NCBI GenBank assembly: GCA_035693785.1
Contig: DASSFZ010000212.1
Location: 6,661-70,660 of the forward strand
Length of the DNA: 64,000 nt
Direction of reading: 5' to 3'
Origin: DASSFZ01 sp035693785
GTDB lineage: Bacteria > Chloroflexota > Anaerolineae > Fen-1058
In this document: in pieces, positions 1-7,991 of the stretch
Layout of the letters: every line of letters begins with the position of its first letter
Numbering within the stretch: position 1 is the stretch's first letter
Notes under the pieces: model-generated
Database searches by the model: none
What the model saw: only the letters and a program-made list of their open reading frames with translations
Told to the model about the DNA's origin: nothing
Program-made: the position numbers and the translations under genes

Positions 1-634
1 TGCATCCGAACACGCTGCCGTATTGGATGCCCATAGCCTCGATCTTGTGCGCCAGTTCCTGGTTGGGCAGCATCAACACCATCTGGATGCCTGCCGCGCG
101 CGGCTCCAGGCCGTGTTCGATCAGGTAGTTGAACCAGATGCCCGGCGAGTTATCCACGATGACATTGGGGCGTTCGCGTTCGATCAGATCCAAAACGTAC
201 GGCGCGTCGGAGAGCCTGTCGCGCGACACACCGACCAGGACCGAGCCAAAAGCCTTGGCACGTTCTTCTTCGTCAGGATTTACACAAAAGAGAAATCGGG
301 GGCTGCCTTTGATCTGGCTGATAAAATTGAGGAAGATGCTCTGACACAGGAAAAACCATTCGGCTCTGAGCCAGGGAAAAGTGATGGGGCGATTAGTTGT
401 GCCAGAAGTGTGTCGATACTCGATCTGCGTGTCGGGATAGGCAACCGGCAAGTAGTAGGGTTGGCCGGTTTCTTCCTCGTAGCGGATGATGTCGCTTTTG
501 GTGAGAAACGGAATGTCTTGCACGCCGGCCCGCTCCACGTCCACAGCAGCATTGTCGTACAGCCAGCGGTAGAACGGTTTCTCTTGGTAAGCCTGGCGCG
601 CCAGCGCCAGAATGAATTCGTCACCGTCGTTCAT
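1..634 (-). CDS. PaaK/LuxE-type adenylate-forming enzyme, 3' end cut by window edge
   Basis: About 211 N-terminal codons are visible, and the frame stays open to the left edge. The ATG at 634 has GGAGAAAG six bases upstream. The visible protein parallels the complete gene at 2467-3996 almost residue for residue: EKPFYRWLYDN, then EEETGQPYYLP, then the ATP-binding motif HTSGTT near residues 75-80, then NSPGIWFNYL. The SGTT motif and the overall plan match the PaaK (phenylacetate-CoA ligase) and LuxE families, which activate a carboxylate as an acyl-adenylate. The substrate is unknown. It follows a PqqD-radical SAM gene by 58 bases, just as its paralogue follows the precursor, radical SAM and MarR genes, so it probably belongs to a repeated peptide-modifying module. 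The C-terminal domain is outside the window, so activity cannot be judged. Confidence 0.8.
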   Translation of the reverse strand, partial: MNDGDEFILALARQAYQEKPFYRWLYDNAAVDVERAGVQDIPFLTKSDIIRYEEETGQPYYLPVAYPDTQIEYRHTSGTTNRPITFPWLRAEWFFLCQSIFLNFISQIKGSPRFLFCVNPDEEERAKAFGSVLVGVSRDRLSDAPYVLDLIERERPNVIVDNSPGIWFNYLIEHGLEPRAAGIQMVLMLPNQELAHKIEAMGIQYGSVFGC

Positions 635-692
635 CAGACTTTCTCCGATCGTCACACATCGCGGTGCTGCCTCTCGCGCCACTGTCCGTTGC

Positions 693-2087
693 TCACAGGC
701 AGGCGGGCTGCGTCGGCGCGGACACTTCCGTCGTTTGCTGCAACTGCAGGTATACAGGCACCAGTTGGCAGTCGAACGACGAGGTCGCCCTGAGTTGTCC
801 TTGTTCGTAGTACGCCTGCGCCGGGCAGCGGCTGCAATACTTCTGGTAAGCGGGGCACGTCCGGCATTGGTCGGGATCCGCGAACCAGCGTTCTTCGCGC
901 ATTTGGCATAGCGCGGGCGATTGTCGCCAGATGTCGGCGAAACTCTCCCGCTCCAAGTCGCCCACTTCGATCATCAGTCGTTGACACGGCGTCACGCGCC
1001 CGTTGGGCGTGATGGCATACTTGGTCCGAGCCGCACCACAGTATAAGTTAGGGAAGGGCCGGTACCAACCTCGCGACATCAGGTTTCGAATCTGGTCGAG
1101 CGACAGTCGATCGTTCAGCGTGTCGGTCGCGCCATTGGTGCGGGCGTATACGGCAATCGACAGGATAGGCTGAGACAGTCCCCAGGTCGCCGATAATCGC
1201 GCGAAATTGTCCACATCGTCGAAATTACGGCGAGTGACCACCATCCCCGGAATGACCTTGACGCCATGCTCCCGAAGCAGTGCGACGCCGTGGCAGCTGC
1301 GTTCAAATGCGCCGTTCCGCCCTGCCAGACGATCGTGAACGTCCGGGCTGCCGCCGTGAAAGGAGACGGCGACGCTTTCGAGAGCCAGCCGGCCAAGGCG
1401 CTCGGCCAGCTCCGGGGTGATCAGCGTGCCGTTCGTCACAACCGATGTGACAAACCCACGCTGCACGGCGTATTCGAGAATCAACATGAAGTCGGGGTGC
1501 GCCGTCGGTTCGCCGCCGCTCAGGCGGATGCACAGCGTGCCCGCCTCGGCTATTTGATCCAGGATGTCTCGCCAGTGGCTGAAGTCCAGCGCGCGCCCGC
1601 GCTGTCCGGCGTCGTAGCAGTAATAGCACTTCAGATTGCAGGCATGGGTCAGCGTCAGAGTGGCCACCAGTGGGACGCACTTCTCATCAGCAGCACCGTA
1701 AAAGCGGGCGACCTGCGCAGGTACGGGCAAATTGGAGCGTCGATTCTGACGTGAGAAAGCGGGCGTCGTGCAACCCTCCAGTGTCACGAGTCCGCTCTGG
1801 TGGAGTGCATGCACAAACCGAGCCACACTGTCCGTGACGGCGGCCAAGTCGGCATCGTAGTGCCGCGCCACGGCGCGCGCCATCTCCTCGCCTGTTCGGG
1901 TGCCGTCAGCCAACTGCCAGATATATGTTCCGACTCGATCCATACGGTGTTGGATGGTCGCACCTTCACGCAGGCTGATGATGAACGTGTCGTCGCCGAC
2001 GGTTCGCGAGCGCGCGGCCTCGTGGCGACTGATCCGGCGTTTCAATTCGTTCGCTGTGGGCTGTTCTGCACGACCGTTGCTGCCCAT
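693..2087 (-). CDS. PqqD-domain radical SAM/SPASM peptide maturase (first)
   Basis: The 464-residue protein begins with a PqqD-like peptide-recognition domain (roughly residues 20-100, with RVGTYIWQLADG and later HALHQSGLV). The radical SAM core carries CNLKCYYC at about residues 150-157, and SGGEPTAHPDF follows. The C-terminal SPASM region has CGAARTKYAITPNGRVTPC and then CRTCPAYQKYCSRCP, which would bind auxiliary iron-sulfur clusters. Proteins of this layout, such as PqqE, MftC and sactipeptide synthases, modify ribosomal peptides, and here the PqqD domain is fused rather than separate. I chose the ATG at 2087 because AAGGAG lies seven bases upstream; an in-frame start 13 codons earlier has no such site. 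The tiny precursor gene at 2294-2374 lies directly upstream and is the likely substrate. The chemistry installed is unknown. Confidence 0.93.
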   Translation of the reverse strand: MGSNGRAEQPTANELKRRISRHEAARSRTVGDDTFIISLREGATIQHRMDRVGTYIWQLADGTRTGEEMARAVARHYDADLAAVTDSVARFVHALHQSGLVTLEGCTTPAFSRQNRRSNLPVPAQVARFYGAADEKCVPLVATLTLTHACNLKCYYCYDAGQRGRALDFSHWRDILDQIAEAGTLCIRLSGGEPTAHPDFMLILEYAVQRGFVTSVVTNGTLITPELAERLGRLALESVAVSFHGGSPDVHDRLAGRNGAFERSCHGVALLREHGVKVIPGMVVTRRNFDDVDNFARLSATWGLSQPILSIAVYARTNGATDTLNDRLSLDQIRNLMSRGWYRPFPNLYCGAARTKYAITPNGRVTPCQRLMIEVGDLERESFADIWRQSPALCQMREERWFADPDQCRTCPAYQKYCSRCPAQAYYEQGQLRATSSFDCQLVPVYLQLQQTTEVSAPTQPACL

Positions 2088-2293
2088 CCGTACACTCCTT
2101 CGTAATCCCGATGGAGAGTGTCGCACTGTCCGGCAGTCGCTAACGAGTGCCTGCCACTAACCGAGACCGCTCAGTCAATCGTGACGTCCGTGTTGGCCGC
2201 AAGGGCCGTGACGCATGCACAGGCAACACTCTCCTCGACAGTCAGGGGAGACAATCCAGCCCTGGCTATGCTCGCTGGCTCGTCAGTGACGGA

Positions 2294-2374
2294 CTAGCAA
2301 GCGGCGGCGCACTCCTTCAGAGCTTCCGCTTCCTCGCCAACATCGAGTGTGATCAGCTCAGGCTCGGCGTACAT
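2294..2374 (-). CDS. Candidate RiPP precursor peptide 1 (26 aa, ends Cys-x-x-x-Cys)
   Basis: This is a very short reading frame, found by reading the sequence directly. Its ATG at 2374 is preceded by AGAGGAGGT with good spacing, the strongest ribosome-binding site in this part of the window. The 26-residue peptide begins MYAEPELITL, has an acidic middle (DVGEEAEALKE) and ends CAAAC followed by TAG. It sits between the PaaK-like gene and the PqqD-radical SAM gene on the same strand. A second tiny gene at 6248-6316 has the same position, the same type of ribosome-binding site and the same terminal Cys-x-x-x-Cys. Those shared traits, and the maturase next door, are why I call it a precursor. The leader/core boundary and the modification are inferred. 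No known RiPP family was recognised. Confidence 0.78.
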   Translation of the reverse strand: MYAEPELITLDVGEEAEALKECAAAC

Positions 2375-2466
2375 GTGCTTACCTCCTCTCTAGTAGGATG
2401 TGAGATCGACTCCCCGGCCGGAGGAATCGCGAAACCGCTCGATGCGTACACTCGCCGGCATTGCCG

Positions 2467-3996
2467 TCAGGCCGGCGTTGGCTGAGAAACCTCAACGGGC
2501 AAGAACCAGCTTCCCGACCGGATGATGGCGGCGCGGTCGACAAGCTGGTCGATCAACGCCAGCACAGGTCGATACTCGTCGGGCACGTATCCGGACACCG
2601 CATCCAGGTACAGGCGAGATTTGAGCGAATGTTGGTCTCGCAGGGGTATCGTCCCGACCGGAATGCGAACGGCCGGGAAAAATGGCAAGAAGTTCCTTCT
2701 CGATGAGATGAGGCGCATCGTCTCTGAATTGATGCCGGTTGCCGCCGTCATAATGCGCTCAGCCAGGTCGAGATCCAGGCAGGCTGCCGTCGCGAGTTCG
2801 TCTTCAACGAGCGTGACGACTATCCGAACCGTCGGGTCCGGTGCGATATGAATCGGGAAGACGCGCCGAAAGCCCTTCAGCCCGAGCGCGATGCCTTCCA
2901 GGCTGACGTTCATGCCGCCGCCCAGATAAGGAATCTGGACATTATGGTCGCGGCACTCGAACCGCATCGACTGCCCCACGAAGCCGCAGTCACACTTAGC
3001 CTCAGGATGAATCTCGACCCGATCGCTGTTTAAGTACTTGATGAAGGGGAATGCCGAATTCGCGCAAGTGATGACCAACTCGCCTGCACCGGCAGTGCTC
3101 AGTTCCCCATCCACCCGGCGCACTCGAATATCGCGCCGGCCGAACATGGCCTGCAGATCCATACCCTGATAGCAGTCGCAAGGGAACAGCCGGCTGAACA
3201 CCTGTAGCCGGATACCGCCTAACAGCGTTGGAGAGTCGCTGGCGGAACGGATCGGCTCTGCATCGGACAGGTGGTACACATCGCCCAGGCCGGCGTGCGC
3301 ATAGCCGAAGAACCCGGCTTCCATACAGCCAAACGCGCTGACGTACTTCAGGCCCAAGGACTCCACCTTCTGGGCCAGTTCGGCGCTGGGATATGCACAG
3401 ACCATTTGGATGCCGGCCCGGCACGGATCTAGGCCGTGGTCGAGGAGATAGTTAAACCACAGGCCCGGCGAATTATCGAGAAAGATATTGGGCCGATGCC
3501 TGGCGATGAGGTCTAAGACGTAGGGCGCGTCGGCCATGCGATCGTGCGGCACATTCACCAGCACCGACTGGAAGGCTCGCATCTCTTCCAGTTGATTGGG
3601 ATTGACGGCGTTGAGGAAACGCGGGCGACCTTTGATTTGCTCGATGAAGTTCAACAGCAAGCTGTTGTAGAGGAACGACCACTCGGACTTCAGCCAGGGT
3701 ATCACCAGAGGCTGGCAGGTTGTGCCGGAGGTACGCAGATATTCCAAGCTGGAATCTGGATAGCCCAGCGGCAGATAATAGGGCTGCCCCGTCTCTTCCT
3801 CGTAGTGGAAGAAGTCCTTCTTGGTGATGAAGGGCAATCGTCGCACGTCCGCGTGTTCTACGTCCACGCTTGCGTTATCATAAAACCAGCGGTAAAAGGG
3901 CTTTTCCTGATAAGCCTCGCGAGCGAGTGAGAGGATAAACTCGTCTCGCTGCCTCAGCCGCCCAACCGCGTTTTTCTCCTCGTGTCGCTTATCCAT
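2467..3996 (-). CDS. PaaK/LuxE-type adenylate-forming enzyme
   Basis: This 509-residue protein belongs to the adenylate-forming superfamily. The motif LRTSGTT lies at about residues 88-93, and the plan resembles phenylacetate-CoA ligase (PaaK) and the acyl-protein synthetase LuxE. It is longer than a typical PaaK of about 430 residues. The ATG at 3996 has GGAAGG six bases upstream; a GTG at 4062 that overlaps the MarR stop would add 22 residues and is the alternative. The gene lies between the MarR regulator and precursor peptide 1, and a close paralogue occurs at the left edge. Such enzymes activate a carboxylic acid. In this context that could be an acyl group, an amino acid or the carboxylate of a peptide, but the sequence does not say which. 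Confidence 0.85.
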   Translation of the reverse strand: MDKRHEEKNAVGRLRQRDEFILSLAREAYQEKPFYRWFYDNASVDVEHADVRRLPFITKKDFFHYEEETGQPYYLPLGYPDSSLEYLRTSGTTCQPLVIPWLKSEWSFLYNSLLLNFIEQIKGRPRFLNAVNPNQLEEMRAFQSVLVNVPHDRMADAPYVLDLIARHRPNIFLDNSPGLWFNYLLDHGLDPCRAGIQMVCAYPSAELAQKVESLGLKYVSAFGCMEAGFFGYAHAGLGDVYHLSDAEPIRSASDSPTLLGGIRLQVFSRLFPCDCYQGMDLQAMFGRRDIRVRRVDGELSTAGAGELVITCANSAFPFIKYLNSDRVEIHPEAKCDCGFVGQSMRFECRDHNVQIPYLGGGMNVSLEGIALGLKGFRRVFPIHIAPDPTVRIVVTLVEDELATAACLDLDLAERIMTAATGINSETMRLISSRRNFLPFFPAVRIPVGTIPLRDQHSLKSRLYLDAVSGYVPDEYRPVLALIDQLVDRAAIIRSGSWFLPVEVSQPTPA

Positions 3997-4058
3997 TCCG
4001 AACCTTCCATCCCCGCCACGGCCAACCGATAGTCGCACGCGCGAATGTCGCCGGGCCG

Positions 4059-4601
4059 TCACGCCAAGGCGGTGTCAGCCATGACGAGCAGGTCTTCTCC
4101 GACGTCGATAGCGTCGTGTCGCTGGTCGGCGAACTGCGCCAATCGCCCCGTTAGGAGCGCCAGGCCGGACACGATCGATTCGCGTTCGAGGGCTGATAAG
4201 CCTGACAGCAGCCCCTGGAAAAACACGTTTTGCAACGTCCGAATTTGCGTGCTGCGCGCTTCGCCGCTCTCTGACAGCTTCAGACAAACGACACGCCGAT
4301 CCCGTTCGTCGCACATCCGCTCTGTCAGGTTGGCTTTGACAAGCTTATCCGCGACCCGCGTCACCGTGCTGGCCGCCAACTTGGTATAGTCGCTGATTTC
4401 GGTCATCGTCATCGGGCCGTTGACTTGCAGACCCATTAAGATGTAGCTTTGCAAAATGGTGATGTCCAGGGCGCCTAGCATCTCGCGGCTTAATACATAA
4501 AACAGGCGTATCAACTGCGGCAGATCGCGTTGCAGCCTGTTTGCCTCCGATAGATTCACGCTGGCTGGGTCGCAACACAACCGCTCGACGTACTCTTCCA
4601 T
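4059..4601 (-). CDS. MarR-family transcriptional regulator
   Basis: The 180-residue protein has the MarR winged-helix layout. An N-terminal helix is followed by the recognition region MTMTEISDYTKLAASTVTRV, and then by the wing with ERMCDERDRRVVCLKLSESG. MarR proteins usually repress their own operon and are released by small ligands. The ATG at 4601 follows an AGAGG; a GTG at 4616 is an alternative five codons upstream. The gene lies within the radical SAM/precursor operon, between the second radical SAM gene and a PaaK-like gene. The palindrome TTGCTACTAGCAA at 7966-7978, just downstream of the -10 box of the candidate operon promoter, is the most obvious target. Its TTGC/GCAA ends resemble MarR operators, but binding is an inference. 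Confidence 0.92.
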   Translation of the reverse strand: MEEYVERLCCDPASVNLSEANRLQRDLPQLIRLFYVLSREMLGALDITILQSYILMGLQVNGPMTMTEISDYTKLAASTVTRVADKLVKANLTERMCDERDRRVVCLKLSESGEARSTQIRTLQNVFFQGLLSGLSALERESIVSGLALLTGRLAQFADQRHDAIDVGEDLLVMADTALA

Positions 4602-4647
4602 CTGACGCCTCTTCACACAGTTCGCGCGGCTCCGTGTCGCAGCGCAA

Positions 4648-6063
4648 TTAGGCCAGAGCGGCTACCATCTGATCACGCTGATCGATGTAGGCAATCGCAT
4701 GCGCCAATTGGCAGGCTTCTTGACAACGGCCGTCAAACGTCGTGCTCTCCAGATACGACAGGCCCACGCAATCGACGCAGTAAGATCGCACACGGCATTC
4801 GCGACAGCCCGCCCGGTCTTTCGTCTCCAAATAAGAGCGGAAGCGAGCGATCCACTCCTGGCGCTCGGGGGAACGCAAAACCGTCTCGAAAGAATGGTGA
4901 GCCAGGTTGCCCAATTCGATCGTCGATAACATCTCGCATGGGTGCAACGAGCCATCCGGCCCTATGCGAAATCGGCTGACCCCCGCCGTGCATCGGCTGC
5001 GCCGCAGCGTGATGCCCAGTTGTGGCGTCATCGCCCTGAATTGTTCGCGAGTCGCCCGGTATTGCGTTGGAGCGGCGTTGCGCTGAATCGTGGGATATAC
5101 GAGCGGGCTGACCTGAAACCGAATGCCCAGTGAGTCCAGCCGGCGCTTGATCTCCAACAACTGATCGGCATTGTCGCTCATCAGTGTGCTGGTGACCGTG
5201 ACCGGAACGCCGTGGGTATGGAGCGCCACAATCCCCTTCCACGTCCTCTTGAAGGAACGTGCGTTCCGCACAAAACGGTTGTGGTAGGCTTCTAAGCCGT
5301 ATATGGGCACCCGCACCTCGACCAGCGAAACAGAGGCGAGCAATTCGACTAGTTCTTCGTCAAGCCGCGTACCGTTAGTCAGCAGTTCCACGGCGAAGTG
5401 CAGTTCATGAGCACGCTGCAGTATCTTGGTGAAGGCACGGTGCAGCGTCGGCTCGCCGCCAGTCAGAATCAACTCCAACACGCCGGCTTGCGCCATCTCG
5501 TCCAGGAGTTCTAGCTGGCGCGAAGTGGAGAGCGCCGACGTGCCCGGCACGCCTACGCCGAACCCCAAGTAACAATGCTGGCAGTGATGATTGCAGTGAT
5601 GCGTCAACTCAAAGAAGACCTTGAGCGGCAGCACCTGGGCGCTGGCCTTTTCAAACATAGTATCCAACACATCGGCTTCGGACACTTCCGGCTCGCCTCC
5701 GTTCGACACGGGTGATCTGAGCGAGAGGCTCGTCGCGCCATTCGGGGATTCTTCGGTGAACAAGCCCGCCGCCACAGCCGACACCAGAAACTCCTCCAGA
5801 CCGGAGTCGAATTCATCGGGCGATACATCGAAGCGGGCGAGTATCTCGTCTCTGAATGCGTCGAAGGCCGCGCGCCGTTCGACGGACGAGAACACTTCGA
5901 CGCCAAGCCCGCCGACAATGGCGAATCGGTTCTCAACCTTTGCGCCTGTTCGCCAGCAGAACACTTCATCACCGACGAAGCGATAGGCCAGGTTGTCCGC
6001 GATCTTCAGGTGAGACCATGCCTGCCCGACTTTCCCGTCAGCACCAGAATCGTGATCGTTCAC
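4648..6063 (-). CDS. PqqD-domain radical SAM/SPASM peptide maturase (second)
   Basis: This is a 471-residue relative of the other two maturases, with low obvious identity outside the motifs. The N-terminal 105 residues look like a PqqD-type domain (AYRFVGDEVFCWRTGA). The radical SAM motif is CNHHCQHC at about residues 157-164, followed by LTGGEPTLH. The SPASM part has CTAGVSRFRIGPDGSLHPC and CRECRVRSYCVDC. The start is a GTG at 6063 preceded by AGGAG; an ATG nearby is out of frame and stops at once. Precursor peptide 2 (6248-6316) lies 184 bases upstream and the MarR gene follows closely. The expected role is a radical modification of that peptide, for example a thioether or carbon-carbon link. 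Which residues are modified cannot be seen. Confidence 0.92.
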   Translation of the reverse strand: MNDHDSGADGKVGQAWSHLKIADNLAYRFVGDEVFCWRTGAKVENRFAIVGGLGVEVFSSVERRAAFDAFRDEILARFDVSPDEFDSGLEEFLVSAVAAGLFTEESPNGATSLSLRSPVSNGGEPEVSEADVLDTMFEKASAQVLPLKVFFELTHHCNHHCQHCYLGFGVGVPGTSALSTSRQLELLDEMAQAGVLELILTGGEPTLHRAFTKILQRAHELHFAVELLTNGTRLDEELVELLASVSLVEVRVPIYGLEAYHNRFVRNARSFKRTWKGIVALHTHGVPVTVTSTLMSDNADQLLEIKRRLDSLGIRFQVSPLVYPTIQRNAAPTQYRATREQFRAMTPQLGITLRRSRCTAGVSRFRIGPDGSLHPCEMLSTIELGNLAHHSFETVLRSPERQEWIARFRSYLETKDRAGCRECRVRSYCVDCVGLSYLESTTFDGRCQEACQLAHAIAYIDQRDQMVAALA

Positions 6064-6181
6064 ACCATATTCTCCTGATCGAGTATCAACACGTCCGGCT
6101 CATAGCCCCTGAAACCGTGGCGGGGCGCCTCTGGGCACGCTGCGCCAAATCCGTCCTTTATGGTCTCACCGTTGAGAACCA

Positions 6182-6204
6182 CGAGCGCCCGGTTTCGGCG
6201 CTCG
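6182..6204. other. GC-rich hairpin between precursor 2 and its maturase gene
   Basis: CGAGCGCC (6182-6189) and GGCGCTCG (6197-6204) form a perfect 8-bp stem with a 7-base loop. On the plus strand the stem is followed by a T run (6206-6210), as in a terminator, but no plus-strand gene ends here. On the minus strand it lies in the transcript between the 22-codon precursor and the radical SAM gene. There it could lower read-through, or trap the 3' end of an abundant short precursor mRNA. That role is inferred from position. Confidence 0.5.
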
Positions 6205-6247
6205 GTTTTTGCCCCCCCGCCTTACGGTGTATCGAAGAGCGACTCGA

Positions 6248-6316
6248 TTAGCAGCCTGAGCCGCACGCAACGGCGCCACTGGTGCGGCGCGTCTTTCCAA
6301 CGACGAGCTTGAACAT
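6248..6316 (-). CDS. Candidate RiPP precursor peptide 2 (22 aa, ends Cys-x-x-x-Cys)
   Basis: The ATG at 6316 is preceded by AAGGAGGTAT, a near-perfect match to the ribosomal anti-Shine-Dalgarno sequence. The peptide has only 22 residues. It begins MFKLVVGKTRR, continues TSGAVA and ends CGSGC followed by TAA. It is basic where precursor 1 is acidic, yet both end in Cys-x-x-x-Cys with the last Cys as the final residue. Both also lie immediately upstream of a PqqD-radical SAM/SPASM gene. The shared ending and context are the evidence that this is a substrate peptide and not a chance frame. The minimal leader is unusual for a RiPP. No homologous family was recognised, and the mature product is unknown. 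Confidence 0.75.
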   Translation of the reverse strand: MFKLVVGKTRRTSGAVACGSGC

Positions 6317-6541
6317 GCTTATACCTCCTTGGAAGTTCAGAATTCGGAACATGGTGCCATCCACATCTCGGCAGATACTCACGACCGATTCGCGAGATGC
6401 CAATCAGCACACAAGCTGACTGTACACGAGACCGTCAAGGGCGTGGTACACCAACGGGCCCAGAGGCAACAAGTTGATACCAACTCTGTTTTAACCAATG
6501 TCAGTTGATGCCCTCATGAGTGCGCGCCACAGGCAGTGGCC
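6317..6541. other. Intergenic region upstream of precursor 2
   Basis: No gene is visible in these 225 bases. A short inverted repeat, AGTTG-ATAC-CAACT (6472-6485), lies about 155 bases upstream of the precursor start. A TTGACG on the minus strand (6433-6438) lacks a convincing -10 partner. The region is long enough to hold a separate promoter for the precursor, but I cannot point to one. Confidence 0.35.
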
Positions 6542-7870
6542 TCACGCTGGCTGTCGTTCAAGCGCGTACGTTTCCTGCTTCGCCTCGGCGCACAAGCGCG
6601 CGACGCGGCAGGCCTCGCTCGAAGGGCTATTCGGATTGCCGTCTTCCATCTCGGCCAACGCCGGGCAGCGACGGCAGTAATCCGACCATGCGCAAGCGTG
6701 GCAGGCTTCGGGCGTGCAGAAAAACTCGGACGCCCGGAATGCTTCCAACTCGGCCCCGCGCCAGATATCTTCAAACGCCTGCTCACGCAGGTTCCCAAAG
6801 GAACGCCGCACCAGCTCGCAGGGATAAACATCACCGAATGGTGAGATGCGCGCTTTAGTGGTGGCGGCTGTGCATACGCTTCGCCGGCGCACCAGCTTGC
6901 CCTGCCGCGCCAGATCCAGCACCCAGTCATCCGAAATACGATAATCCAGTGGCGCGAGTGAGCCGTTGACGTTTGGCAGCAGGTGAACATTCAGAGCAAA
7001 GCCCACCTGCCATTGCTCGCACAGCCGGCGCAGGGCATCTTCCTCACGGACGTTGTGATACGTGGCATTGAAGATCACGTAAACGTTTGCGCCGGCTTGA
7101 GCCAGATACTCGATACCCCGGCAGGCCCGGCGAAACGATCCATTCACAGCGGTGAATGCATCGTGCGTGGACGGGCGCGCGCCGTGCAGGCTGACCTGCA
7201 CCGTACACCAGCGCGCCAGCAGGTCTGCGTACGCCGGTGTGATCAACGTGGCATTCGTCAAAACCAGAATGGCAAACCGGCGCTCGTGGGCGAGCCGGAT
7301 GAGCTGCTCCAGGTCGCGACGCGCGAAGGGTTCGCCGCCCGTGAAGCACAAGAACAGCGTCCCCGCTTCAGCCAGTTGATCAAGAATCGATTGAACTTCT
7401 GATGTATTCAAAACCCGGTGGTTGTCTTTGGCCGTGTAGCAATACACGCAATCCAGATTACAGGCGTAGGTCGTCTCAAAATCAACACGAAATGGAACCC
7501 GCTGTCGCTTAACCTCGGTGATGACGAGCTCCGGCTGCCAACGCGTCGCTTCGCGGAATGACCGGCGCACGCCGCCAGTTTCGCCATCGGCCGTGACAAT
7601 CGAGCGGTCGTATAGCGAACGGACGAACTTGCACACATCCTGCGCGACCTGCGCGAGAGGCACGGCAAACTGGTCGCTGAGTGAAGCGGCGATTTCGCGC
7701 AACGGTGTCTGGCGCGTCAAATGCCCCCAAATCAACTCGCCGACGCCGGTCAGTTTGCTCGTTTCGCCAGTGCGCAGCGCGTAGACATAGACGCTGTCCC
7801 CCACTTTGCGGTAAGCGACATCATCCCTGAGCGCGATTTGTCTATCCAGCCAATTCAGATCGGCTTCCAT
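6542..7870 (-). CDS. PqqD-domain radical SAM/SPASM peptide maturase (third)
   Basis: This is a 442-residue protein. The N-terminal PqqD-like domain (residues 1-95, with YRKVGDSVYVYALRTGE and GVGELIWGHL) is followed by the radical SAM motif CNLDCVYC at about residues 137-144 and then by FTGGEPFARRD. The C-terminal SPASM cysteines are in CTAATTKARISPFGDVYPC and CHACAWSDYCRRC. I chose the ATG at 7870, which has GGGGTGAG just upstream. The same frame is open for 85 codons more, but that stretch contains the candidate promoter and operator and looks non-coding. The gene is the first of the operon and, unlike the other two maturases, has no precursor gene directly upstream. It may act on one of the two peptides downstream or on a shared intermediate. 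Confidence 0.92.
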   Translation of the reverse strand: MEADLNWLDRQIALRDDVAYRKVGDSVYVYALRTGETSKLTGVGELIWGHLTRQTPLREIAASLSDQFAVPLAQVAQDVCKFVRSLYDRSIVTADGETGGVRRSFREATRWQPELVITEVKRQRVPFRVDFETTYACNLDCVYCYTAKDNHRVLNTSEVQSILDQLAEAGTLFLCFTGGEPFARRDLEQLIRLAHERRFAILVLTNATLITPAYADLLARWCTVQVSLHGARPSTHDAFTAVNGSFRRACRGIEYLAQAGANVYVIFNATYHNVREEDALRRLCEQWQVGFALNVHLLPNVNGSLAPLDYRISDDWVLDLARQGKLVRRRSVCTAATTKARISPFGDVYPCELVRRSFGNLREQAFEDIWRGAELEAFRASEFFCTPEACHACAWSDYCRRCPALAEMEDGNPNSPSSEACRVARLCAEAKQETYALERQPA

Positions 7871-7965
7871 GCTCACCCCATCTCTCAACTGGCGCCAACG
7901 ACGAGTGCCCTCCGCCCCGCGCGCCTTCACCGGCTGACTCGGCAGGCCTGATCGCGAATGGATGC

Positions 7966-7978
7966 TTGCTACTAGCAA
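7966..7978. promoter_or_regulatory. Palindromic operator candidate (MarR-like)
   Basis: TTGCTA-C-TAGCAA is a perfect 13-base palindrome. It lies about 14 bases past the -10 box of the minus-strand promoter at 7992-8020, around the expected transcription start, where a repressor would block RNA polymerase. The TTGC...GCAA ends recall MarR-family operators, and a MarR gene is in the operon it would control. Confidence 0.55.
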
Positions 7979-7991
7979 CACTTGTATCTGT

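Noticed and set aside
6182..6210. Rho-independent terminator on the plus strand
   Set aside because: The stem and T run fit, but no plus-strand gene ends nearby. It is listed as a hairpin only.
2294..6316. Assigning the two tiny peptides to the sactipeptide, ranthipeptide, mycofactocin or PQQ families
   Set aside because: Their lengths and C-terminal CxxxC endings do not match the precursor patterns of those families, and no leader motif was recognised.
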